Assembly: GCA_009780825.1 (NCBI GenBank)
Contig: WQZH01000002.1
Span: 186,001-250,000 of the forward strand
Length of the DNA stretch: 64,000 nucleotides
Source: Desulfobulbus sp.
Lineage (GTDB): Bacteria; Desulfobacterota; Desulfobulbia; Desulfobulbales; Desulfobulbaceae
Reading direction: 5' to 3'
Below, piece by piece: positions 17,982 to 27,289 of the stretch (positions within the stretch are counted from its first letter, which is position 1; each line of letters begins with the position of its first letter). The notes below the pieces were generated by a model. That model had not been told where the DNA came from. It ran no database searches and worked only from the letters and a program-made list of their open reading frames with translations. The translations under genes were made by a program, and so were the position numbers.

Positions 17982-18009
17982 TTGCAACCGTACGGTATAT
18001 TGCTATAAT
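17982..18009 (+). promoter_or_regulatory. Pyruvate kinase promoter with palindromic spacer
   Basis: TTGCAA (17982-17987) and an extended -10, TGCTATAAT (18001-18009), are 16 bases apart. Within the spacer ACCGTACGGT (17987-17996) is a perfect 10-bp palindrome and could be a regulator site. Confidence 0.55.
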
Positions 18010-18109
18010 TCAATAGATTGCCGCGGCAACGGTCCGCCGCACCGTTGCCCATGCTTCGTGGGCGATTTGCCAACCACTCCCATATAACTTCAGGTCTCGG
18101 ACAATCAAT

Positions 18110-19552
18110 ATGAACAGCGCCTTTACCCTGCCTCCATGCAAAACCAAGCTGGTCTGCACCATCGGCCCGGCCTCGGACTCCCCGGCCATGCTGCAACAGA
18201 TGCTGGAAGCCGGGATGAACGTTGCCCGGCTCAATTTCTCCCATGGCGATTTCCGGGTCCACGGCGCGACCATCGGTCACCTTCGGGAAGCGGCGATCGC
18301 CTTGGGCCGACCGCTGACCATCATGGCCGACCTGCCGGGCCCCAAGATCCGCATCGGTGTCCTGCGCGAAGAACCGGTTGATTTGGCCATCGGCAGCCGC
18401 TTCACCCTGACCACCGAGGAGATCGTCGGCACCAGCGAACGGGTCTCGGTGACGCTGAAGGAACTCCCGCGCGCCGTGTCGCCCGGCGATATCCTGTTCA
18501 TCAACGATGGGTTGATTCAAGTGCAGGTGGAAACCGTCGAAGGCTGCGACGTCCATTGCCACGTGCTGGTCGGTGGCAAGCTCCGCTCGAAGAAAGGGCT
18601 CAACCTGCCGGGCATCGATCTGGGGATTTCCGCCTTCACCGAGCATGACCGCGCCTGCATGCAGTTCGCCCTGGAACATGGCGTGGATGCCATCAGTCAA
18701 TCCTTTGTCAACGATACCGCCGACATTCTCGCGGTTCGGATGGCCGCAGCAGAGATGGGATTTGCTCCATTCATCATCGCTAAGATCGAGCGGGCCTCCA
18801 TCCTGAAGAGGATCGACGAAGTGTTGACAGCCGCCGATGGGGTCATGGTGGCGCGTGGCGATCTCGGGGTGGAACTCCCAATCGAGGAGATCGCCATCAT
18901 CCAGAAAATGATCACCGCCAGAGCCAATCTCTTTGGCAAGCCGGTGATCACCGCCACCCAAATGCTCGAATCGATGATGAACAACCGGCGGCCTACCCGG
19001 GCTGAGGCGACCGATGTGGCCAACGCCATCCTCGACGGCACAGACTGCGTGATGCTCTCCGAGGAATCGGCCATGGGCCGTTATCCGCTGGAGGCTGTCC
19101 ACATGCTGGTGCAGATCGCCAAGGCCACCGAACCGCACCGTGCCCGGCAGGGCGCCCGCAGGGCCCTGGATCAGTCGATCTTCGTCAACCGCGAGGTGGA
19201 CTACATCGCCTCCAGCGTCAACAGCATCGTCAGCCAGACAGACACCGTGGCCGCCATTCTCGCGCCCTCCGACAGCGGCCTTACCGCCCGGCGGCTGTCG
19301 CGGTACCGGCTGCCCACCTGGATCCTGGCGGTGAGCTCCAACAAGAAAACCTGCCGGGAACTGCTTTTCTCCTATGGTGTCTTTCCGGTCTACGAACTCA
19401 ATCACCCGGCGGATTGGACCGACTATGCCCGTGATTACGCTATAAAATACCGGCTGACTGGTACGTGCATCATCCAGACCGAAGGGCCGTCTCCGGAAAA
19501 CCCGGACCGCAACCACAAAATGGAGATCATCGACCTGCGGGAAATTCTGTAG
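18110..19552 (+). CDS. pyk: Pyruvate kinase
   Basis: 480 residues. Last step of glycolysis, PEP + ADP to pyruvate + ATP. Motifs: KTKLVCTIGPASDS, NVARLNFSHGD, IMADLPGPKIRIG, IAKIER, VMVARGDLGVELP and the activator-binding TQMLESMMNNRRPTRAE. The C-terminal alpha/beta domain is present (SDSGLTARRLSRYR). ATG at 18110 lies about 90 bases after the proposed transcription start. It is monocistronic, converging on aroA. Confidence 0.96.
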   Translation: MNSAFTLPPCKTKLVCTIGPASDSPAMLQQMLEAGMNVARLNFSHGDFRVHGATIGHLREAAIALGRPLTIMADLPGPKIRIGVLREEPVDLAIGSRFTLTTEEIVGTSERVSVTLKELPRAVSPGDILFINDGLIQVQVETVEGCDVHCHVLVGGKLRSKKGLNLPGIDLGISAFTEHDRACMQFALEHGVDAISQSFVNDTADILAVRMAAAEMGFAPFIIAKIERASILKRIDEVLTAADGVMVARGDLGVELPIEEIAIIQKMITARANLFGKPVITATQMLESMMNNRRPTRAEATDVANAILDGTDCVMLSEESAMGRYPLEAVHMLVQIAKATEPHRARQGARRALDQSIFVNREVDYIASSVNSIVSQTDTVAAILAPSDSGLTARRLSRYRLPTWILAVSSNKKTCRELLFSYGVFPVYELNHPADWTDYARDYAIKYRLTGTCIIQTEGPSPENPDRNHKMEIIDLREIL

Positions 19553-19897
19553 GTCGCCGCAATAATTGCCCAGCCACCCTGAGACGGTTCAAGGATTTCC
19601 TCAATTCCTTGTCCCCTCAAGGGGAGAGAAGTCTCACGATCCTTGAAGCTGGACGTTTATCAGGAGCAGGGCAACGATCGGACAAGTTGGGAGAAGCGAT
19701 CAATGCCCTACCCTGTGAAGCCGGGCGCGATATTCGCCTTATCCTCAAAAAAAATGAGAAGTTGCTTCTTTTTTTGGTCGGATTACTCCAGGGAACCTGC
19801 TATCGGTCTAAGCGCCGGATGACGACAGGCGCCGATGTACCTCGCCGCACCTTGAAATCTCACAAATTTTTCCGCAGTAAAAATTTCCGGCTCCTCG
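19553..19897. other. Intergenic stretch between pyk and aroA
   Basis: 345 bases without a gene. It separates two converging genes. A small hairpin AGAAG-TTG-CTTCT (19757-19769) is flanked by eight As and seven Ts and could stop transcription in both directions, though the GC part of the stem is short. A second hairpin, CCCCTCAAGGGG, lies near 19614-19625. Confidence 0.4.
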
Positions 19898-21181
19898 TCA
19901 TTCTGTTCCAGCCATCCGGCCAAACCGCTGCCAGAAATCAGGAAAGGATTTAGCCACGCACTGCTCGCCGGCAATGATCACTCCGGGGATGCGCAAACCG
20001 GCCACGGCAAAGCTCATGGCCATCCGATGGTCATCGTAGGTGGCAATGGTGGCGCCGTGCAGGTTGGCGCCGCTTTTTTTGCCATGGATGATCATTCGAG
20101 CCGGCTCCTCTTCCACTTCCGCGCCCATCTTGCGTAATTCACTGACCACCGCCGAGAGCCGGTCGCACTCTTTGACCCGTAAATGGGCTATATTCGTTAT
20201 AACAGTCGTTCCTTCGGCAAAGGCGGCGATCACGGCCAGCGTCGGCGCCACGTCGGGCATGTCGCCCATGTCCAGTTCGATGCCTGCGAGGGCTTCCGGG
20301 CCGATCACGGCGATACCGGCTCCGGTCTGCTCAATCCGGCAGCCCATGCGGGCCAGATAGGGCAACAGCTTGGCATCGCCCTGCAGGGAAGGCACCGGCA
20401 CATTGGCCACCACGACCCGGCCGCCGGTGATTGCCGCCGCTGCCCAGAAATAGGAGGCTCCCGAGGCATCTCCCTCAATGGCGTAGGTCCGGCCCTGGTA
20501 CCGGCCCCGGGGGATGCGGAAAAAATTCTGGGTCGGCGCGGCTTCGACCCGGATGCCGAAATCGGCCATCACTGCCAGCGTCATCTCGACATACGGCCTG
20601 GAGAGGATTGCGCCGCGCACCTCAAGTTCGGCCGTGGTCGCGGCATAGGGCGCCACCAGGAGCAGAGAGGAAAGGTACTGGCTCGATTTGCCCTCCGGCA
20701 GCACGGTGCGGCCGCCGGCCACTCCACTTGCCTGAATGGTCAGGGGCGGACAGCCGGTGTCTCCATCGCTGTCGATGGTCACCTGCCAGCCGCGCAGGGC
20801 TTCCATCAGGGGCAGAATCGGCCGCTGGGCCATACGCTCGCTGCCGGTGATATGGAAACGACCATGGCCCAGCGCCGCCACCGAGGTCAGGAAACGGGTG
20901 GCAGTGCCGTTGTTGCCGAGAAAAATGTTGCCCATGGGTTCTGTGATCCGGCCGCCGGTGCCCTGGATCTGCCAACAGTCCGGGTCGCGGTCGTCACAGT
21001 CGATCCCCATGGCCCGCAGGGCCTCCATGGTGTAGCGGGTATCGTCGCTGGCCAGCGGACCGAGCAGCCGGGAAGATCCCTCGGCCAGGGCGGCGGCGAT
21101 CAGGGCGCGCTGCGTCAGGCTTTTGGAGCCGGGAACCTGCACCACGGCGTCCAAGGTGTGAACAGGGGTAATGGTGATCAT
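19898..21181 (-). CDS. aroA: 3-phosphoshikimate 1-carboxyvinyltransferase (EPSP synthase)
   Basis: 427 residues. Shikimate pathway step joining shikimate-3-phosphate and PEP. VPGSKSLTQRALI, GNNGTATRFLTSVAALG, YLSSLLLVAP and RVKECDRL are the conserved blocks. The second glycine block reads GNNGTATRF, where most class I enzymes have GNAGTAMR, so the glyphosate-relevant position differs from the commonest form. ATG at 21181; the open frame runs further upstream through aroE and is not coding there. It is the last gene of the pyrK-aroA run, 22 bases after aroE. Confidence 0.95.
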   Translation of the reverse strand: MITITPVHTLDAVVQVPGSKSLTQRALIAAALAEGSSRLLGPLASDDTRYTMEALRAMGIDCDDRDPDCWQIQGTGGRITEPMGNIFLGNNGTATRFLTSVAALGHGRFHITGSERMAQRPILPLMEALRGWQVTIDSDGDTGCPPLTIQASGVAGGRTVLPEGKSSQYLSSLLLVAPYAATTAELEVRGAILSRPYVEMTLAVMADFGIRVEAAPTQNFFRIPRGRYQGRTYAIEGDASGASYFWAAAAITGGRVVVANVPVPSLQGDAKLLPYLARMGCRIEQTGAGIAVIGPEALAGIELDMGDMPDVAPTLAVIAAFAEGTTVITNIAHLRVKECDRLSAVVSELRKMGAEVEEEPARMIIHGKKSGANLHGATIATYDDHRMAMSFAVAGLRIPGVIIAGEQCVAKSFPDFWQRFGRMAGTE

Positions 21182-21203
21182 CTGGGATCGTTGATGAAAA
21201 ATG

Positions 21204-22037
21204 TTAGGGATGCCGCTCCCGCAAGGCAGCAAGCAGCGTCTGACGCATGACCGCGTCGGGGGATTCGCGCCCGGTCCAGAGCGTGAACTGAGCCGCGCCC
21301 TGATACTGGAGCATGGTGAGACCGTTGACGGTATGGCAGCCACGGGCGGCGGCCTCGCGCAGCAACCGCGTTGCCAATGGCGCGTAGACGATGTCCATGA
21401 CCACGGGAAAATGGGGAAGCAATTCGGGGGCGACCGGCACTTCGTCGGCATGCGGGGCCATGCCCACCGAGGTGGTGTTGATCAGGGCATCGGCCCGAAT
21501 TAGGGACAGTTCGGCGGCTGGTATAAACCGGCACCCCATGAGGTGTGCCAGTTCTCTGCCTTTAGCTTCGGTACGGTTGGCGAGCAGAACGTGGGCACCG
21601 GCCTCGATCAATCCAAAGCCCACGGCCCTGGCCGCGCCGCCGGCGCCGATGAGCAGGACGGTGCGGCCGGCGAGATCAATGACTTCGGCCAAGGCCCGGT
21701 TGGAGCCCAGCCAGTCGGTATTGTGCCCTGTGCAGCGGATGGCCGCGCCGGTTCGCTCAAACACCAGGGTGTTCACCGCGCCGATCTTGCGGGCAACGGG
21801 ATCAATGGCGTCGAGAAAATCCATGATCGCCACCTTGAACGGCACCGTGACCGAAGCGCCGGCAAATCCGAGACTGCGCAGCCCGCGGAACGCATCGGCC
21901 AGGTCTGCAGGCCGCATTGGCACATAGACAGCGTTGAGCCCCAGGTGGGCCAAGGCGGCATTGTGCATGGCCGGGCTGAGGGAGTGGGCAACCGGATCGC
22001 CGATAATCCCGAAGAGTTGCGTGTGACCGTTGATCAT
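21204..22037 (-). CDS. aroE: Shikimate dehydrogenase
   Basis: 277 residues. NADP-dependent reduction of 3-dehydroshikimate to shikimate. The substrate site is HSLSPAMHN, and the catalytic Lys lies in SVTVPFK. GHNTDWLG and the Rossmann GAGGAARA follow. C-terminal NGLTMLQYQGA is typical. It starts inside the aroD stop (ATGA overlap), showing coupling. Confidence 0.96.
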   Translation of the reverse strand: MINGHTQLFGIIGDPVAHSLSPAMHNAALAHLGLNAVYVPMRPADLADAFRGLRSLGFAGASVTVPFKVAIMDFLDAIDPVARKIGAVNTLVFERTGAAIRCTGHNTDWLGSNRALAEVIDLAGRTVLLIGAGGAARAVGFGLIEAGAHVLLANRTEAKGRELAHLMGCRFIPAAELSLIRADALINTTSVGMAPHADEVPVAPELLPHFPVVMDIVYAPLATRLLREAAARGCHTVNGLTMLQYQGAAQFTLWTGRESPDAVMRQTLLAALRERHP

Positions 22038-22729
22038 GACGAAGGGTCGAGCCGCGCGAGCAGCCGGTGGAGGTTGTGGATCGTGATCTGGCCCGGAGCG
22101 GTGGCCTGTTCCTGACTCAAAGCGGCGTAGGTCATGAAACCGCCCAGGTAGAGCGTGGCCAGCCTGCTGATCGTTCCGGCTTCACCCATGGCAAAGGCGC
22201 AGAGGGGAAAGGCGGCGGTCATGGCCTCCTGCTGGAGGGTCAGGAGGCGCAGGGTATCGGCGGGCGAAGTGGCGGTGGTGACGATTTTACCGATATCGGC
22301 GCCACTGGCGATCATCTGGAGCAGGAGATCGCTCAGGCGGCCGGCAGAGGGCGTGGCTGTGAAATCGTGGCTGGAAACGAGCGCCTTGGCGTCGAAACGA
22401 TGCGCCGTCGACAGCAGGCGAGCGCACAGCTCCGGCGCGGTGCGCAGCTCGATGTCGACCAAGCGGGCTCCGTCCCGCAGGGCCGCGTCGAGTCGATCGA
22501 TACGTTCCTGCTCGCTGCCGGTGAAGCGGCCGCCTTCCCAAATCGGCCGGTTGGTGGCCAGTACCGGTTTGGCGAGGGCGGCGATACAGGCGCGGGTAAG
22601 GGGCTCGCGCAATCCGTCGATCCGGATCTCGATGACATCGACCAATTCGACCACGGGCGCAACTGCCGCCAGCACACCCTCGCAGGTCTCGGCCATGACT
22701 GCGACGCAGATCAGTCCCCGCTGTACCAC
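22034..22729 (-). CDS. aroD: 3-dehydroquinate dehydratase, type I
   Basis: 231 residues from GTG at 22729, which lies 4 bases after the pyrD stop and follows GGAGG. An ATG at 22696 would cut off the first beta strand (LICVAVMAETCEGVL). Schiff-base lysine in GKIVTTATS, with EIRIDGL and VSSHDF as the other conserved blocks. Converts 3-dehydroquinate to 3-dehydroshikimate. Overlaps aroE by 4 bases. Confidence 0.92.
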   Translation of the reverse strand: MVQRGLICVAVMAETCEGVLAAVAPVVELVDVIEIRIDGLREPLTRACIAALAKPVLATNRPIWEGGRFTGSEQERIDRLDAALRDGARLVDIELRTAPELCARLLSTAHRFDAKALVSSHDFTATPSAGRLSDLLLQMIASGADIGKIVTTATSPADTLRLLTLQQEAMTAAFPLCAFAMGEAGTISRLATLYLGGFMTYAALSQEQATAPGQITIHNLHRLLARLDPSS

Positions 22730-22733
22730 GCCG

Positions 22734-23669
22734 CTACGCCTCCAACCGCAGTGAGCCGACGATGGCCCGCACCGAGGATTCGCCCTGCTGCCGCAGGTAT
22801 TCTTCGATACCGGAGACCATCTGACCGGCTGCCGCCGGGTTGCGGAAATTGGCGGTTCCCACCTGAATTGCCGCTGCGCCGGCCAAAAGAAACTCGATCG
22901 CGTCCTCGGCGGTGGCGATGCCGCCAATGCCGATCACCGGTATATCGATTGCCGAGGCCACCTGCCAGACCATGCGCAGGGCAATGGGCTTGATCGCCGG
23001 GCCGGACAGGCCGCCGATGACATTGGCCAGTTTGGGCCGCCGGGTTCGGGCATCAATGGCCATGCCGATCAAGGTGTTGATCAGGGAAATGGCGTCAGCG
23101 CCCCCAGCCGCCACCGCACGGGCCATGGCCACGATGTCGGTGACATTGGGCGAGAGTTTGACGATGACCGGCAGGTCGGTTGCGGCCTTGACCGCATGGG
23201 TGACAGCCGCCGCCATGTCCGGAACGGTGCCGAAAGCGACCCCGCCCTTCTTCACGTTGGGACAGGAGATGTTGACCTCCAGGGCATCAATGCCGTCCAC
23301 ACCAGTCAGCTTCGCCGCCAGGGCGGCATACTCTTCGAGGGAATCGCCCAGGATGTTGACGATCACCCGGCAGCCGCAGGTGCGCAGAAAGGGCATCTTG
23401 TCGTTGATAAACCGCTCCGCGCCGACATTTTCCAGGCCGATGGCGTTGAGCATGCCGCAGGCGGTCTCGACGATGCGCGGCGGCGGATTGCCAGCCCGGG
23501 GCATCAGGGAGATACCTTTGACCACCACGCCGCCCAGGCGGGCAAGCGGTACGAGATGGGCGAATTCAGCTCCATAGCCGAAGGTGCCGGAAGCGGTCAG
23601 GACAGGATTGGCCAGCGACAGCGGCCCCAAGGAGACAGACAGATCGACAGGGCCATTTATCGGTTCCAT
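22734..23669 (-). CDS. pyrD: Dihydroorotate dehydrogenase, class 1B catalytic subunit
   Basis: 311 residues. FMN enzyme oxidising dihydroorotate to orotate, paired with PyrK for NAD+. [13 protein letters not shown] at the N-terminus, [11 protein letters not shown] with the catalytic Cys of class 1, [18 protein letters not shown] and IGIGGI are all visible. It overlaps pyrK by 13 bases. Confidence 0.96.
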   Translation of the reverse strand: MEPINGPVDLSVSLGPLSLANPVLTASGTFGYGAEFAHLVPLARLGGVVVKGISLMPRAGNPPPRIVETACGMLNAIGLENVGAERFINDKMPFLRTCGCRVIVNILGDSLEEYAALAAKLTGVDGIDALEVNISCPNVKKGGVAFGTVPDMAAAVTHAVKAATDLPVIVKLSPNVTDIVAMARAVAAGGADAISLINTLIGMAIDARTRRPKLANVIGGLSGPAIKPIALRMVWQVASAIDIPVIGIGGIATAEDAIEFLLAGAAAIQVGTANFRNPAAAGQMVSGIEEYLRQQGESSVRAIVGSLRLEA

Positions 23670-24433
23670 GCCACCTCCTCAGCGGCCATCACCGGTCCGT
23701 CCTTGCAGACATGGAGATAACGGCCGTTAGCGCCATGGACGGTGCAGCCGAGGCAGGCGCCCAGGCCGCAGGCCATGTGCGCTTCCAGCGAAACTTCACA
23801 GGGGATGCGGACAGCCCGACACATCTCCGCCACCGAGGCCATCATCGGCATCGGTCCGCAGGCATACACCCTGTCCGTTGCGCTCAGATGGGCGGCGAGC
23901 ACATCGGTCACCAGGCCGTGGTGACCAAGGGTGCCGTCGTCGGTGGCTGTTTCGACCCGGCAGCCCAATTGGGTGAATTCCGCCGCCAGTTGGCTCAGTT
24001 CCATACCGGTCCGCGATCCGAGCAGCGCTGTGCAGCGCTGGTTCGCCGCCAGCCGCTCGGCCCAGAAAAACAGGGGAGCGATCCCGATGCCGCCCCCAAC
24101 CAGGCAGATGGATGCCTCGCTGGCCGGAGGATGAAATCCCTGGCCCAGCGGTCCGATGAGGCTCAACCTCTGGCCGGGCTGGCATTGGGCAAGCAGTTCC
24201 GTGCCCCGGCCGACCACCCGGATCAGGAGTTGGAGGACATCGGCGCCGATGCAGCGGTGAATGGAAAATGGGCGGCGCAGCAGGGGATCGGACAAGGGGG
24301 AGCAGGAGGCCATGACAAACTGGCCGGGACGAGCCGCCAAGGCGATGCGCGGCGCATGCAGGGTCAGCCGGTGGAAGTCTGCCCCGAGCCGCTCAATCTT
24401 CTGGATTATGGAATTTTCCTGGTACTCGGGCAT
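23657..24433 (-). CDS. pyrK: Dihydroorotate dehydrogenase electron-transfer subunit
   Basis: 258 residues. FAD-binding RRPFSIHR at about residues 53-60, NAD-binding GGGIGIAPL, and a [2Fe-2S] cysteine set CGLGACLGC with a further Cys in HVCKDGP. Passes electrons from PyrD to NAD+. First gene of the pyrK-pyrD-aroD-aroE-aroA run, divergent from pilD with only 66 bases between. Confidence 0.95.
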   Translation of the reverse strand: MPEYQENSIIQKIERLGADFHRLTLHAPRIALAARPGQFVMASCSPLSDPLLRRPFSIHRCIGADVLQLLIRVVGRGTELLAQCQPGQRLSLIGPLGQGFHPPASEASICLVGGGIGIAPLFFWAERLAANQRCTALLGSRTGMELSQLAAEFTQLGCRVETATDDGTLGHHGLVTDVLAAHLSATDRVYACGPMPMMASVAEMCRAVRIPCEVSLEAHMACGLGACLGCTVHGANGRYLHVCKDGPVMAAEEVAWNR

Positions 24434-24499
24434 GGAAAACGATACAACAGATCACGGGATAATTGTGTTTTTTGAATAATCGACAGGTGGTTATCGGTC

Positions 24500-25285
24500 A
24501 TGCAATCAGTTCTGCTCGTCATGGCCGCGGTGTTCGGCGCCGTGGTGGGTTCCTTTCTCAACGTGGTTATTCTTCGTCTGCCCAAGGAGGGAGCCTCCAT
24601 TGTCTTTCCGGCCTCCCATTGCCCCCGATGCCAGCGTCCTCTGGCCTGGTACGAGAATATTCCGCTGCTCAGCTTTCTGGCGCTGCGCGGCCGCTGCCGT
24701 ACCTGTGGGGTGGCCATCTCCTGGCAGTATCCCCTGGTCGAACTGACCATGGCCGGACTGGCGGCGTTGGTCGCGCACCGGTTCGGGATCAGCTTCGCGG
24801 CGTTGTTTTACTTCGTCTTCTGCGCTGCTCTGCTGGTTATCATATTTATCGACATCCATCACCAAATAATTCCCGATCGGATCAGCCTCCCGGGCATCGT
24901 CATCGGCTTTGTCGGCTCGTTTTTCGTCCATACCGTGACCTGGCAACAGTCTGGACTCGGCATCCTGATCGGCGGCGGCCTGCTGTATGCGATCGCCTAC
25001 GGCTATTATGCCCTGACCGGGCGCGACGGGATGGGCGGCGGCGATATCAAGCTATTGGCCATGATCGGGGGTTTTCTCGGCTGGCAAAGCCTCCTCTATG
25101 TGGTGTTTGCCGGTTCCTTAACCGGCAGCCTGGTCGGCATTGCCGCCATGTTCAAGCAAAAAAAAGGCGGCCTGACCCGCATCCCCTTCGGCCCTTTTCT
25201 GGCCCTCGCCGCCCTTTCCTACCTCTTTCTCCAGGGACAGATCAATGCGCTTTGGCGTCTGTATCTGGCCACTGCCGGTTTGTGA
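24500..25285 (+). CDS. pilD: Prepilin peptidase / N-methyltransferase
   Basis: 261 residues. Bifunctional aspartic protease and methylase for type IV prepilins and pseudopilins. GSFLNVVILRLP, the zinc-type cysteine pairs CPRCQRPL and CRTCGV, and the two catalytic aspartates in IDIHHQIIPD and GMGGGDIKL are all present. Multi-pass inner-membrane protein. It stands alone, so the pilus genes must lie elsewhere. Confidence 0.95.
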   Translation: MQSVLLVMAAVFGAVVGSFLNVVILRLPKEGASIVFPASHCPRCQRPLAWYENIPLLSFLALRGRCRTCGVAISWQYPLVELTMAGLAALVAHRFGISFAALFYFVFCAALLVIIFIDIHHQIIPDRISLPGIVIGFVGSFFVHTVTWQQSGLGILIGGGLLYAIAYGYYALTGRDGMGGGDIKLLAMIGGFLGWQSLLYVVFAGSLTGSLVGIAAMFKQKKGGLTRIPFGPFLALAALSYLFLQGQINALWRLYLATAGL

Positions 25286-25479
25286 CCTCCCTGGATCAGC
25301 AGCCAACGAGCCCATAGCCACAGACAGGGTGCGTGACGCAAATCCACCGGGTCGGCAAGGCGGCTGAGAAGCCGCCGCCGTGCCGCCAAAAAGTCATTGA
25401 CGGAAGGCGAACGCGCTACTATCCCTTTTATTTGATAAGACGACCACACCATTTTAATTCTTTTCTTGGAGGAACAACG

Positions 25480-25965
25480 ATGAGCAACCCAATCAAGGAC
25501 AGTCTCGCCGCCAGCGTCGCCCACGCCTTCGGGCTGTTGGACGAATTCCTGAAAGTCTGCCCGGAGGAAATCTGGGCGCAACACTTCGGCGGCTGGCCCC
25601 TTTGGCGGCAGTTTTTGCACCCGCTGAGCGCCGCCGATTTCTTCCTGCGCGCTGAAAACGCCACCGAAGCTCCGTCGCCATTCGGCACCGACGCCGGTAA
25701 TCTCCGGGTCAAAGACTGTGCCGCGCCCGTACCTGGCAAAGAAAAGGTGTTGGAATATATGAACGCCGCGCAAAAACGGGTCAACGATTTTCTGGCCGGT
25801 CTCGACGATGCGGCGCTTGGCCAAATTAACAAGGGACTGTCGGCGCGCCTGGGCCGGGAATGCACGCACGCCGCCGCCATTGCCCTGCTTGTCGGCCACA
25901 CCATGTATCATCTGGGCAGTTGTGATGCGGCGTTGAGGGAAAGCGGCAGGCCGGGGGTGTTTTGA
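25480..25965 (+). CDS. DinB-like four-helix-bundle protein
   Basis: 161 residues. TTGGAGGAACA precedes the ATG at 25480. The sequence fits the DinB/YfiT-like helical bundle: SVAHAFGLLDEFLKVCPEEIW, QFLHPLSAADFFL, and C-terminal HAAAIALLVGHTMYHLGSCDAAL with spaced histidines that could bind a metal. No reaction is established for this subgroup; thiol transferase or hydrolase roles occur in relatives. Single gene. Confidence 0.7.
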   Translation: MSNPIKDSLAASVAHAFGLLDEFLKVCPEEIWAQHFGGWPLWRQFLHPLSAADFFLRAENATEAPSPFGTDAGNLRVKDCAAPVPGKEKVLEYMNAAQKRVNDFLAGLDDAALGQINKGLSARLGRECTHAAAIALLVGHTMYHLGSCDAALRESGRPGVF

Positions 25966-26080
25966 CGCAATAATTCAGCTCGTAGGTTGGGCTACGGGGA
26001 TTGGTCTGGTAAAGGGTGTGAGAAGGCATGGCTTGAAGTTCGTTTGGACACGACACAAATTCAACGTTAAGGAGGATTAG

Positions 26081-27076
26081 ATGGATTTCTCTGAAGCAAT
26101 CGCGGTGCTCGCCGATAGGGTTCAGAAGGTCAGAAACAATCTGAATACGGAAGAAGCAACCAAGACGGCCCTCGTTATGCCTTTTATTCAGACCCTCGGC
26201 TATGATGTCTTTAATCCATTGGAAGTCGTTCCAGAATTCATCGCTGATATTGCCGGGAAAAAGGGCGAAAAGGTGGATTATGCCATCATACAAGATGATA
26301 AACCGATTATGCTGATTGAGTGCAAATGTTGCGGCGTCACTCTAGACGACGGCAAACACATGGATGCCACGCCATTCATGGAATTCAGTCTTGACAATAT
26401 TGACCCTGTCCTGCTCCCCGAGTTGCGTAAACTCTGCAAGGGTAAATTCGATCTGAAGAACACCCTTGACGCTGTTGCCGAGCTGAAGTTCAACCGGCAG
26501 GTCAAGCTGGCGCTTGCTCAAAACTTGGAAAATCCAGATATGGATTTTATCGACTACCTACTTGGCCGGGCGGGTATAAAAGGACTCTTTAAAAAGACAA
26601 AGGAAGAACGGTATGCTCCTTGGGTAAAACGTGCATTCAAGGAATTCATTGATGAACAGATTGACAGTAGATTGAAAACAGCACTCGCGGCTACCTCAAA
26701 GAAGGATGATAAACCTGTTGAACAGAAACAGGAAGAATCCATATCTATTTTAGGAAATCTCCAAGGTGACGGCATCATAACCACTGATCAAGAGGTGAAA
26801 GGGTATTATACGGTCAGAGCAATTATGAGTAGCGTTGTGGATCCAGAGAGAATCTTTGCCCGCGACACTAAGAGCTATTGCGGCATCCTACTGGACAACA
26901 AGAACACCAAGCCTGTTTGTCGCCTGCACTTCAACAACCCCGACAACCTTCAGCTTGAAACCTTTGATGCCCAAAAAAATGGAACCAAGCACAAGCTGGA
27001 AAAAGTCAGCGACATCTACAGCCACGCTGATGAGCTCCGGTCCACAGTTGACTATTACACCAAAGGAAAGGACTGA
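26081..27076 (+). CDS. Solitary type I restriction HsdR N-terminal-domain protein, apparently internally deleted
   Basis: 331 residues, start fixed by TAAGGAGG. The N-terminus TEEATKTALVMPFIQTLGYD and GYDVFNPLEVVPEFIADI match the HSDR_N nuclease family, and DYAII...IECK keeps the PD-(D/E)xK core. In relatives about 35-40 residues (a LLRYF...AKFGILTNG block) lie between IECK and the DATPFMEFSL strand. Here IECK is joined to it by only CCGVTLDDGKHM. Residues 105-210 continue normally (FDLKNTLDAVAELKF), and a C-terminal strand-rich part (YYTVRAIMSSVVDPERIF) follows. No methylase or specificity gene is nearby. AT-richer than its neighbours. Confidence 0.75.
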   Translation: MDFSEAIAVLADRVQKVRNNLNTEEATKTALVMPFIQTLGYDVFNPLEVVPEFIADIAGKKGEKVDYAIIQDDKPIMLIECKCCGVTLDDGKHMDATPFMEFSLDNIDPVLLPELRKLCKGKFDLKNTLDAVAELKFNRQVKLALAQNLENPDMDFIDYLLGRAGIKGLFKKTKEERYAPWVKRAFKEFIDEQIDSRLKTALAATSKKDDKPVEQKQEESISILGNLQGDGIITTDQEVKGYYTVRAIMSSVVDPERIFARDTKSYCGILLDNKNTKPVCRLHFNNPDNLQLETFDAQKNGTKHKLEKVSDIYSHADELRSTVDYYTKGKD

Positions 27077-27129
27077 AAACCTGCTCCGCACGGATATCCA
27101 GCGGGCCGGAAGAGGCAGGGGAACGGTAC

Positions 27130-27156
27130 AAGCCGGATGGGCAGGCCATCCGGCTT
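27130..27156. terminator. Strong hairpin after the HsdR-N gene
   Basis: AAGCCGGATGG and CCATCCGGCTT form a perfect 11-bp stem with a 5-base loop, 53 bases after the stop codon. No T-run follows, so it may stabilise the message end or act as a Rho-dependent stop rather than an intrinsic one. Confidence 0.45.
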
Positions 27157-27289
27157 GGCATGGTGCGTTTGCTTTCCTCCCGCAAACAGAGAGATACGGT
27201 CTATTGCTTCTGATGAATATTGGGACTGTACACAATTGCTTCCAACTCTTTCCTTGTACTCCGTACCCAAACCCCTACCGGTAGAAGCG

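Noticed and set aside
17825..19516. 563-residue open frame on the minus strand opposite pyk
   Set aside because: It mirrors pyruvate kinase codons and has no recognisable motif; long antisense frames are common in GC-rich genes.
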